A DNA stretch of 64,000 bases from contig MU405233.1 of NCBI GenBank assembly GCA_022836615.1, positions 124,001 to 188,000 on the forward strand, given 5' to 3'. Made by a program: the position numbers and the translations under genes. A model generated the notes under the pieces. The model was not told the origin of the DNA, made no database searches, and saw nothing but the letters and a program-made list of their open reading frames with translations. Source of the DNA: Annulohypoxylon bovei var. microspora. Taxonomy: Eukaryota > Ascomycota > Sordariomycetes > Xylariales > Hypoxylaceae. Positions 1-10,246 of this stretch are shown piece after piece. Every line of letters starts with the position of its first letter. The first letter of the stretch is position 1.

Positions 1-1793
1 TGACGGCTGCTCGAAGAGTTCTTTTAGAACGCATTTGGCGTAAATAAACATGCCTGATGAAATGATCAACTTTTGTATGTATCTAGTAGTTATTATCTAC
101 TTACCTTGGGATCTGGCCGTGACAATTGGGGGTATATCTAGCTCTTCCTTGGTGAAGGCGGCAAATTTTTCTTCAATTCGATATTTCCATATGTTTGCAA
201 AGGCTTCGATGTCGCATCTATTATCTTCAATAGTCACCTTGATAGATGGAAGCATGGATAAATCTTTGCGGGCAATCCCATCGTCCTGGCTGATAAAGAG
301 ACAACGAATTTCATCCATTTGGGTGCGAGAAAGTGAATCTACCACACCGCGGAACCAAGTGCAGATCTCCTTTCGTTGGTCTCTAGCGCATTCATCAATG
401 CCATCAAGAACGATGTATATTTTCCGTCTTTTCAATGCAATATGCAACAATTCTTTTGCTAGTATTGTGCTAGAAAGAGTGGCGTCTCCGCTTTTCGTTG
501 ACATCCTATCGTGTATGAGCAAGATGAGATCTTCATCCTGGACTAGGAGCTGGGATAGTAACCCTCGAGCTATTGATAGGAACTTGTTTCTCAGCGGGTC
601 GTTCTCAGCGCAATAGAAGAATGCCATCGAAGTGTCCGGTACTTTCCTGGCCTCATCGATTATTACAGAGGCAAGGACAGATTTACCTTCCAATACCATT
701 GTCAGTAATTACCTTCAACCACTATAGTGGTGGTTCTCTTTGCCTACCTGCACCTGGCTTCCCATTAAGCCAGAGGAGAGGCGTTGAACAATATAATGGA
801 TCAAACCATTTCTGGAAATTGGCATGACTGATGAGCCATTTCCCAGCCACTGGGTTGTTACATCGTGCCGTAACATGACGTTCGTGAATATATTCAAGTT
901 CTCCGGGGGACAACCACCTCAAAACAGCCTCTCGGCGACGAGTAAGATCAGCCTTGTATAGATCCTGAAAATTAGCTTCCGTTATTCGTCTAAGATTCTG
1001 GACTTCTTCAAATTCCACCAAGGTAGCTCGGCCCTCAATTAATCGGCGATAGCACTTCATGGTTTCTTTCAGGTTCTCAACTTTAGATACGAAACCTTTC
1101 CAAGTTGCGTCAAAAAGTTGTTTCCACACTATCAAATTTTCTATTAGTCAGATAATAAGCAATCGCCAGAAGGGTACCTAAAGGAAGACGAACGTTTTTG
1201 TCTAAAAAACCTCAGTGCGTCTTTGTGGAACGTCAATATGTCTGTGAAAATCGCAACGAGTAAAGATCGCATATGGGCATTCTCAGAGAAAAGATATTGA
1301 TATGACGAAAGCAGTGGTATTTGGTTCCCAACGTACTCATACATATCCAGAAGTGAGCTGAAGGCTTTTGAAAGAGTGGATGCGATCTTATGAGAGTCAA
1401 ATTTTTAATCAGGAGGGACCAGTATCTTATTAAGCTCACCAGTAGGACACATTTCATCGGTCCCTAGGAAACGTTAGCACAGACAATGTTATACAAATTG
1501 ATTAGTATATTTACCCAAACAAAGGCCAAGATTTCAGATGCATTCACAAAGACCTCAATTACCTTCCCATACTCAACCATAGTATGAAGGAATGGCTCGA
1601 GTCTCTTCATATACCGTAGTCGTTTGTTCTGAGATTGTTGTTTCTGAAGAGCCCCCATAGCCATCTGGACATCTTCCAGTTTGGTAAACTGAAAATCTTG
1701 CTGCTCTTTTTGTGTAAGAGCTGCGGTTGCTCTGAAGTCCTTAATCACCTGTTCGAACTCCCCCCCAATACCTGATCCAGGTTGTGTAGTCAT
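1..1793 (-). CDS. STAND/NLR protein with N-terminal DUF7708-type region and NACHT domain (partial, runs off left edge)
   Basis: Six exons are visible: 1793-1515, 1463-1440, 1386-1194, 1128-748, 686-105 and 53-<1. All junctions are GT/AG and keep frame for 504 codons. The N-terminal part has the motif chain of fungal NLR leaders (VNASEILAFVWGPMK, then the YVGNQIPLL stretch, then LWKQLFDATW), matching the DUF7708-type region as I know it. The Walker A motif GKPGAGKS is rebuilt exactly across the 687-747 intron, and a Walker B-like IYIVLDGIDEC follows. The last exon reads MFIYAKCVLKELFEQ, the usual end of a NACHT module, so the sensor/repeat part lies beyond the window. Family members are intracellular signal-transducing NTPases linked to non-self recognition; the ligand and effector are not deducible. 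The start is the ATG before TTQPGSG. The gene is head-to-head with the SNF2 gene. Confidence 0.88.
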
Positions 1794-2300
1794 AATGATT
1801 GGATGAATGCTAACAATCTCAAATGAAAATACTGCAGCAGTAGAGAGAATATACCTAGGTAGGCAGGTTGATTTAAGCCGATAGCGAGACGGGCTATCTA
1901 CCGCATCTTTTCTCTTAATTCTATCACAGTAGTAGTGCAAGTATCAGTCAGCCCTCCAGGATTTCGAATGGGTGCTCCGGTCGCCCCGGCGGTCGGATGG
2001 TGATCTCGCCGAGCCAATAGGTAAATAACATGTATTATTGCTCCGGTATGATGTGGCAGTGCGCGAGAGATACATTTGTTATCGAAGGAGCCAGGCTCCA
2101 GAGACGTTGGTTAGGTAAACACATGATCAGGCATCAAGTACACGCCAAATCACAGCATTCTGGCAAAATAACAGTCGAGTCTAGATGGAAGCCGTTTCTA
2201 AGCTATTAAATCCAATATATTTGGCGGGTTTGATTAAATCGGTCTAAAAGAAAAACGTTGGAATTATATATACCTAAATATACTCAGTTTTCTAAAAATC
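1794..2300. other. Intergenic region between divergent NLR and SNF2 genes
   Basis: This 507 bp stretch separates two divergently transcribed genes, so it should hold both promoters. It is AT-rich towards the SNF2 start. I see no gene, repeat or clear TATA box that can be assigned with confidence. Confidence 0.5.
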
Positions 2301-5300
2301 ATGCAACCGGACCCAATTTATAGAAAGCATCAAGCCACACAGGACGATGATCGAAGTGAGAAGCGGATGAAGCTTGCAACTGATTCAGTCGAAGGAGACC
2401 TAACCTCTGCAACCGTTACTTCACTACCAACAAATACCCACCTTCGATCGGAGGAAGAGATTTGTTTTGGCATGGTAACTATACATCGCGAGACATTACC
2501 TTCTATATTTACTAAAGCAACAAAGCTTCATCAAGTTGTCGCTCAACTAAAATGGTACCCGGATATTTCAGATCAGGATCTTATCCCCGTAGTGTTACCC
2601 GACGGTCAATCATTCATCCGCATGGTTCTAGATATTCAACAAGATGTTGGATTTCTTCAAATCACGAACGGAAGAGCCATCGGGGTCCTCAGTAATCATA
2701 CTTCTCGGGGAATTTCTAGCTTGAAAGAGCTTGAAGGTGTTGTCTTTCAACCGTGGGTTAACTCTCTAGAGTGGAACGACAAAGTCAAGAGCTTCCATGG
2801 CAATGGCTCCAAAAATATGAAGGCAGTCTACTTGAAGATCGACCTTGTACTTTGCGGTGCAAGACGCGATTCTGAAAGTATTGCTCAGAAGCTTTCTATG
2901 TCTGAACTTTATCTTCAGAATCCTCACATCGGGACATTCGAATGCGAATATGACAATCCTCAATTATTGCACATACCAGGATTGGGGTGTTTCGATAATG
3001 TCGAGCTTTTACATTGGAATACAATGGGGGATGAACACTTCGAGTAAGAAGAAGCAGTCACCCAGACCGACACTGGAACTAATATGTCGGCCCTTCTTCC
3101 AAGTCTCGATTCTTTCTTTGACGAGCTTCCGGTGCACGATTATCTTACTCAACATGAAGTAGATCAACGAGTTGTGACTAGTTTACTAAGGTATGCAGCT
3201 TATAATATCACTAGGGACATTTTTAATAATGCTAGTTTAGTCATCAACGAGCAGGCGTCGACTTTATTGTTCTGAGGGAGAAAGAAGAATGTCATCCTAA
3301 CCATAGCCTGTGGCAACTTAATGTGTCAGACCATGGCGAGACATAGTGTGTAGACCTTTTTAGTACGAAAAGTTATAGCTAATAATGTTGTGTAGTTATC
3401 AGCATATGATAACTGGAGCAAAGAGCCGAGTAGCTGTAGATTGCGCGGGCGGTATCCTTGCTGATGATATGGGGCTTGGAAAGACCCTGACTACATTGTC
3501 TGCTATCGTTAATTCTATGGACTCGGCAAGCCTGTTCGCTTTTAATAACGGCAAGGAGGTCGCCAAATCAACGATAATTATCGTGCCATCGGAATGTAAG
3601 TTTACGGACACATTACTATTCTAAAGGTCTTTTAAATAACATAAGGACGCGCAGTGCTTTTAAATACCTGGACTCAAGAGATATCCAAGTTAGTGAGTCC
3701 TAAAATCTCTCTAATATGTGCTGACCACTCTCATATAGACACATATTCCATGGTGCTATACGTTTCATCAGATATCATGGTCTAGATAGACGAGAATATG
3801 ACTCAAGTCTCCCAGAGTACGATATCATTCTTACAACATATGGTACTGCAATGGTGGAGTTTCGAAGGCGTACCAGTCCACTTTATTGTATAAAATGGTA
3901 TCGACTAGTGTTAGATGAAGGTATGATCAGATGCTAAATTCATGAAACATTTTTACTGACTATTGAAAGCCCATACGATACGGAATTCGTCTAGCAAACA
4001 ATTCCAGGCTGTAAATAGTATTTCTTCTAATATCAGATGGTGTTTAACAGGAACTCCAATTCAGAATTCTCTAGACGATCTTGGATCACTAGTTAGATTC
4101 CTGAAGGTTCCGTTTCTGGACGATAGCGCGACCTTTCGAAAACACATATCTAAGGTGCAACTGCGTAAATGCTCCAGGGAAGACGAATTTGAAAACCTTC
4201 GGTTATTGCTAGGTTCTATATGTCTTCGAAGAAACAAGTCTATCCTTCCGAATCTTGGATTTGCAAGCGAGGAGTGCCGGCCCGACTTTACGTCACATGA
4301 AAGAGAACAATACGAAACCCTAGAGTTTTCTTTCAAAAAAGCAATAAAATTTGCCGCGAAGAGGACTACCAATAACTTTGCCCATCACAGAATAATGGAG
4401 GCTCTACTTCGACTTCGCATGTTTTGCAACAATGGGTTAGAAGGACCATCAAACATTAGTGAGCTGAGTTCCACCTCCCAACCCGACGAGATTCTCAGCA
4501 TATTCCAGCAAAGTGATGAAGCGATATGTTCGTACTGTTCATGCGATGTTCTATCAATCAATAGACTTGTTGATTCTGAGGAAGGATATGTGACCCGATG
4601 TCTTCGACTTGTGTGTAACGAGTGCGTAGCACAGTATCGAATCGAACACCAAAAGTCTGGCTCAGAAACTTGCCCCCTTTGCCAAAGCCAGCATGGCATT
4701 GATGGACCTAGTAGAGACGATTTGTCAACTTCGAACTACGGGAAAAGGCAGTATCCTTCGAAGATCAGGGCTCTTATACGAGATGTTAAAGCACACTATC
4801 TTCAGGATAAATGGTGAGTTGTAAATCCCCAAGACTACCCACCTACCCATGGTCTAGATTGCTTATCTAGCCGGGAATAGCGTGGTATTTTCTTTCTGGA
4901 AGAGGACGCTAGATGTTGTCGGAAGCGCCTTGGATGAAGAGAAAATCAAATATGTACGCATTGACGGCAATGTCACGTCGAGAAAGCGGAACGATATCTT
5001 GAATGAGTTTCAAAGCCGACACGCTTCACGGGTATTGCTGATGACGTTTTCTACGGGTGCCGTTGGGTAAGGGTTTAAGAATTCGCCTACAATTGTGTGT
5101 CACTGACACGAATTCTCGTCATCTAGATTGAATGGTCTCACGGTTGCTAATCGAATTCACATCCTTGAGCCACAGTGGAACCCCGCTGTAGAAAACCAGG
5201 CTGTCGGACGGGTCCTTCGCATCGACCAGGTCAGTAATGTCACAGTCATCCGATATGTGATGTATAAATCGATTGAAGAGGTAAGCTAGTACGAAGCTAG

Positions 5301-5417
5301 TGTTGGAAGCCATGCTAAGAACCATACTTCTAGGTTGTACAATCAAGGCAGCTCCGTAAGACCCAACTTGCCGGAGGAGGTTTCATGGTTGAAAGTGAAC
5401 AAAACCAGAAGAATTGA
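2301..5417 (+). CDS. SNF2-family DEAH ATPase/helicase with RING finger (Rad5/HLTF/Rad16-like)
   Basis: Ten exons (2301-3043, 3104-3190, 3241-3345, 3396-3595, 3655-3688, 3739-3920, 3970-4813, 4881-5066, 5127-5280, 5334-5417) give an 872-residue protein with every phase consistent. SNF2 ATPase motifs are clear: GGILADDMGLGKTLT (motif I) and DEAH, formed across the 3921-3969 intron, then LTGTPIQNSL. A RING-type cysteine cluster (CSYC...C..LVCNECV...CPLC) sits between the two helicase lobes, as in Rad5/HLTF proteins. The helicase C lobe ends with GLNGLTVANRIHILEPQWNP and QAVGRVLRIDQ. Family members remodel chromatin or act in DNA-damage tolerance, and the RING suggests E3 ubiquitin-ligase activity. 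Apparent stops between ORFs are all removed by short introns, so the gene looks intact. Fungi carry many paralogues, so a precise orthologue is not claimed. Confidence 0.9.
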
Positions 5418-6489
5418 ACTCAACATATACTGATTTCGAGATTAGGAAAATGCAAATCACCTGAGAAATATCCGCCACTTTTTTTTAATCTCTTATCTCT
5501 TATCTCTGATCCTCTTACTAACCAGCCACAGCCAGCCACAATAATGGGTATCAAAAACGGCGGTTTACGCCAGGAATTTGAACTTGAAAAAGTCTTCAGG
5601 CGTTCGTTATGAATTTAAATGATTAGTGCAAAATTATGGGTCTTGAATGTTATGTATGTTAATTGCCGACGCCCCGCAATGGGAGTCAACTGTACATAGG
5701 TACATAATGGTCTATAATTCGAGATCTCGTAGCTAGTAGTAGTTAATAGATGTTGTTATTTTAGGGTTGGAAATCTCGATTTGAAAAGAGGGAAACGGGG
5801 GTTAATATGTGACGGAGAGCTTTAACTTCTGTAGTGTATATCTTCTTTTCCTAGAGTGCATTTATGATAATGGCAAAACTGAATACTTCCTGAGGTATAT
5901 AAACATCACAGAAAATATATTCTGCATCCGTTGAGTTGCTTAAGGGTGTAGGGATATTTAGTGTTGATCTATATGGCATATGAAGAAAATTATGGGAATT
6001 GGAAAACCCGAGAGTTGAATGATAAACATCCGATCAATTCCAAATAGACTGGCTCTAGTGGGTGGACTAGGACATGAGTAAGATTCTCAAGGTAAGGGAT
6101 AGAAATACGTTTATAGAGTTCGCGTGCGAAGATTCGAAAGTTTCACATCAGTGAGCGCGATTGAAAATGTTCCAAGCCTTATGGCAGATCAATTCCTGAC
6201 ACTACACATCTTCACGGTTCTAGTGCGTACTATTAACACACATATCTATGTCTAACTATGCCACCCGTTCGACTATACCCTAACTATTCAGCTTGGGGGA
6301 CGAGGATCTTACTTGAGCGCAAGTATGTAGTAGACCATGTAGTAGACCTAAAGGTGATAAGTCACTGGTTCGGGAACTAGGGAATTTCCCAGAAACTTAG
6401 ATATTAGGACCTTATAACATCTCTAGCGTCGAGTACCTAGTTCAGACCATGTTTAATACCGCCCTAATCGGCTAACAGGGCCTTAGTCC
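5418..6489. other. Intergenic, AT-rich, between convergent genes
   Basis: About 1.07 kb lies between the 3' ends of the SNF2 gene and the CWC24-like gene. It is AT-rich with frequent stops in all frames. I found no coding segment, structural RNA or repeat with clear boundaries. Confidence 0.5.
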
Positions 6490-7536
6490 TCACTGTCCGA
6501 ACTCCTCTTCCTCAGGTACTTCTTCTCCTGCGTCAATCGCCTTCTGCCGCTTTTTTGCCTGACGGTCTTTCTTCTTCTCCAATAACTTGCTCAACGCCTT
6601 CGCAGTATTGAAAATGCCCCCCGTGCCCGCGCTACAGTTGGCGCAACTCGGATCCTTCCTATACCTCTGCAATGCGCATGGCAGGCAGAAGTAGTGTTGA
6701 CACTTCGTGACGATGGGCTCCTTGTACGGGCCCTTGCATATGATACATGCGAACGGGATCTTCTCTAGCAAGGCTTCCTCGGCCGCATCGAAGTCGTTGT
6801 CCTCGTCAGCATTGGCGCCGCGGCCAGCTACTGCCTTCCCGCCTAAGTTTTTCTTTCCCTTGGTCACGTTCTCCCATTCCTTATCCAATTGCCAACCTTG
6901 CTTGTAGTCCTCGCGAGCGTGTAGGAACTTGCAGTTGTCCCCGAAACCGCAGAAGCCGGTCTGTTTGTAGTCTTTACACACATCGGGCGCGAAGTCAGTG
7001 ACAGTGATTGTTCGGATGTTGGTAGCCGCCTTTATGGGCCCGACTGTCCGGTTGGGCGCGTCCGGATTCTTCTGTATGAACTTCGTCTGGTTGGCTAGAC
7101 CTTTGTAGGTCCCGTCTGGCTGTGCTGGAGCATCCTCCGCGTCTTTGGGCTTGGGAAGGGGTCGCGTCTTGCCTAGCAGGTTCGCGTCCTCGTCGAACCA
7201 ATTTGTTTGCTTCGTAGCATCGTTTGTGCTCGTGATGGGTATACTGCGATCGGCCTCGAAGACGGTGGCGCCGTGATTTTGGTCGGCATGTCTTGTGTTG
7301 TGTTTAGACGAAGCCGTCACGACTGCATTGTTCTTCTTGTGCCGCTTTACCCGTTGACCTGCTTCGTCTTCGGATGAGGTGTAGTCATCGTCGCTGTCGC
7401 TGTTGGCAGGCGGTGGCGTTGCTGGGCGTTTTCTAATATTTGCCTTCCCCTTTGCGCCTCGTTTCTTGAAGATGGCGATTGGGGCGATGGGGGTGTCGGT
7501 AGCAGCTGGGCCGTTTGAAATATTCTCGTCAGTCAT
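6490..7536 (-). CDS. cwc24: Pre-mRNA-splicing factor CWC24-like (CCCH zinc finger plus RING)
   Basis: A single exon encodes 348 residues. After a low-complexity, lysine-rich N-terminus (IFKKRGAKGKANIRKRPA) comes a CCCH zinc finger near residues 184-204, with spacing C-x8-C-x5-C-x3-H (CKDYKQTGFCGFGDNCKFLH). A C3HC4 RING at about residues 262-300 follows (CIIC...CQHYFCLPCALQRY...CANC). This order, with the linker DYKQGWQLDKEWE, is the hallmark of Cwc24/RNF113A, a factor of the activated spliceosome that acts around the first catalytic step in the nucleus. Length and architecture fit the family, and no intron is needed. The ATG at 7536 is the only sensible start before the conserved IFKKRG segment. 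Confidence 0.93.
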   Translation of the reverse strand: MTDENISNGPAATDTPIAPIAIFKKRGAKGKANIRKRPATPPPANSDSDDDYTSSEDEAGQRVKRHKKNNAVVTASSKHNTRHADQNHGATVFEADRSIPITSTNDATKQTNWFDEDANLLGKTRPLPKPKDAEDAPAQPDGTYKGLANQTKFIQKNPDAPNRTVGPIKAATNIRTITVTDFAPDVCKDYKQTGFCGFGDNCKFLHAREDYKQGWQLDKEWENVTKGKKNLGGKAVAGRGANADEDNDFDAAEEALLEKIPFACIICKGPYKEPIVTKCQHYFCLPCALQRYRKDPSCANCSAGTGGIFNTAKALSKLLEKKKDRQAKKRQKAIDAGEEVPEEEEFGQ

Positions 7537-10246
7537 TGTGTGGGAACGGAATAGGCGTTCAATTAAGCCCTTTCTAGGTAGGTAGGTTGAAAACCTTTGT
7601 TAAGTCAAGGTTGTTTGATATTAACGAAACAAGTTTGCGTCATGAAGCTTAGAAACATCGAAATGTTTGTAATCGAAAAGTTCTAGAAGTTGTATTGCAT
7701 AAGTGATATATTACTAAGGGTCGTATGTACAGATTTTGAGCTAGTAAGAGAATCAAACGGGATCTTATTGGTTAGTGGTCCCTATTGCCCTAGACTCGAT
7801 CAGTATTAGCTACAAGATCGGTACAGTGCGACCGTGGCGTACCCAATTATTGTTCTCTCAATTCTCAGCCTTGCTCTTGTCTCGTCTGCCTCCTTTAGCG
7901 GGAGTTAAAAACAACAGGGAAGCAGGGAACCCCTCAGCTCTAAAATTGGGTTTATGCGTAGCAGCGCGTGCTTAGGTAGCATGTACAATTTCATGTGATC
8001 CAATGGTTTACCGCTTTTGCTTGTCAAGTAAACAAATGGCGTTTTCAGATCAAGCTTTATGTGTCACCTTTTCTTGATCTTCACTTGCTTGCTTTGATAA
8101 GCGTGCATCAATCTTGCATGACCAGAAAATAAAGATTTCTACAGAAGATGAAAAGTAAAAATGCATACTAGGTACATGTGAATGTCTTATTTCTTTAAAT
8201 AGTGGGTGGGTAGCTTATGTCTAAGGTAAATCAGGGTCAATAATATTCAGGTATTATTGGCTTATCGATGGTCTCTTATGAGAGTTGTCCGCACTGTAAG
8301 AGCACACCTAAATACTATTGGTGAGCTATGTGTCAATACCCGTAAGTTGACATCTACGCACTGTCTTCGGGATATTACATGATCCCTACCTAAACCCAAG
8401 ACGAACCCAAGAATACCCTTCTAAGGGACCCCAAGATCCTTGACGTAGCTCACTCTGCACCCACACTTCGTCACCGCAAACCTGCCGCCAAACCCACGCG
8501 GGTTGTTGCAATTGTTTAATACAGATTTACCTTCCCTCTGTCTTCGACATTGTCAACACCTCTTCCGTCCTTCTCTATCCCTATCCCTATCCTTATCCTC
8601 TCCCTCTCTCTTGTTTCTTCCGTATCCCTTCTTCCCGTCTGATCCCGTTCCTATTATTTGTGAGACAGTTCCAGCCAATTCAGGAATCCGGCAGGTTTTG
8701 CTATCTGACGGATTTTCTACTCCAAGTCTCCAAATTCTCTGGATCTCAGATTCCCGTCGGGTTCATTGTTTCTTCTTGAGCAGGACAGGACGCGTCGTTT
8801 CACACACGGCAACCGGTCAACCGCATACCTTTTTCCTAAGTATTATGCGAAATAGCTGCATTTATTAACCAGTACACTCGTTTGTCACTTATTCGGTCTT
8901 TCGCTGACTCACCGTCGTTCACTATCCAACAATTCCATCTACCCATTTATCCTCTTTCTGCTTCCTCTGTTTTCCTAAGAAAATAAAAATTCAAGACAAA
9001 ATTACCGAATTATTCGCGACAACCCGGTTTCTACGTATTTCTTTCCTGAAGGGACTTTGTTTTGTCTAATTGTTAATACTTACGTACTTTTCTCTTTGCC
9101 AGTACCTAATTTTGACGTTTTCAACAAAACAACAATTGCGACAAGTCGAAACTCCGATTTCCAATTTGACTCGTCTTCCATTGATGCGCCGATTCAATCA
9201 TTCAATTCCAAAGTCTATGTAATTTGTTGCTAAAGCTAGAGCTAAAGCTACAGTTACAGCTACAGCTACAGCTACAGCATTCAATAGCTACCATTGACGG
9301 CAACAGCTACATCTGTTTCGGTACTTTTTGTTGAACCTTAAAACCATACTAATTCTTTTTTCGGTCGCCTACGTCGCGTATATCTCGTGCAACAACCTTG
9401 GACCTTGGACCTTGGAATTGTTTAGCTCCGTTCCGTTACTCCCTTTTTTTTCTTCGCGTTGCACCGTTCATAACAGCAACAATTCTTTTCGACCGCGCAC
9501 TGTACCTCGTTACCTCGTACCTACATTCAATAATCTCAAGTGCTCAACCTGTCAATCTGCCAAAACTACTAGGCTTCCAACCGATCTTTTTGCGCACGCG
9601 TCCTTGCAGCTGGAATTGCACCAGTCAACATTGGATCTCACACACACCTTTAGCTTGGCCTCTAGGCGCCTGAGAATTCCAGTGCATTTGACATTTGACA
9701 TTTGATATTCGACATCCGAATTGAGCTGAGACCTTTGATCGAGAACCGAGAAACGTCATTCTCCGAAGCACATCACGTTCAATTCCGATTGACAGCAAAA
9801 CACTTCCTTGCACTGCACAGCAAAAGGAAAGAAAAAAAAACTGGTTCGTTAGTTGTTCTTCCTGCAATCTTTTTATTATTTGCCATCATCCAACTCACCC
9901 GACGTCAACGTCAAGCCAACGTGTATCGGGCATTGTCAAATCCACACCACCATTCGCGTCTTCATTGGTGTATTACTTTGCATGCTGGGCTTGCGTTCTA
10001 CCACTCGATCCCTAACCATCAATTAGTCCCTCTCTATTTGGCTATTAGCCCAGGGGTATCGCTGACTAGTTCCAGCCACGTCAAAAATCCCTGGTCAGAT
10101 CATCTTTTTTCTTCCCTTTTAATATTGCGCAGCGCTTTCCATCCGCGACTTAACGACCTTCGCGTCTTTATTAACCTGCATGCCGCAACGTTAATCCAAG
10201 GGGAAATTACATTCTCCTTGGTTCTGTGCAACTAGCAGCGACCACC
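7537..10246. promoter_or_regulatory. Long pyrimidine-rich upstream region/leader of the ApsA/Num1-like gene
   Basis: This is a 2.7 kb gene-free interval between two divergent genes. From about 8,500 onward the + strand is strongly T/C-rich, with runs such as CTATCCCTATCCCTATCC near 8,575, and it stays depleted of good coding signal up to the ATG at 10247. That composition is common in long 5' leaders and promoters of highly regulated fungal genes. Several open frames inside (for example 8503-8868, 9328-9705, 9702-10235) are low-complexity and are not taken as genes. They could be upstream ORFs if the leader is transcribed, which the sequence alone cannot settle. Confidence 0.5.
9231..9312 (+). 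repeat. AGCTAC/AGCTAA hexanucleotide microsatellite
   Basis: About eight copies of a hexamer of the form GCTA(A/C)A alternate as GCTAAAGCTAGAGCTAAAG and then ACAGCTACAGCTACAGC. Further AGCTAC units continue to about 9312. It lies in the leader region of the ApsA/Num1-like gene and is likely length-variable. Confidence 0.8.

Noticed and set aside
3240..3400. SNF2 gene as a pseudogene because of in-frame stops
   Set aside because: Short GT/AG introns remove every stop and rebuild conserved helicase sequence.
8503..10235. Open frames 8503-8868, 9328-9705 and 9702-10235 as genes
   Set aside because: They are low-complexity Ser/Leu/Phe-rich products of T/C-rich DNA, have no domains or splice continuation, and end just before the apsA/num1 start.
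10226..10246. Start of apsA/num1 at a GTG at 10226
   Set aside because: The ATG at 10247 has an ideal context (ACCACCATGG) and eukaryotic translation strongly prefers ATG.
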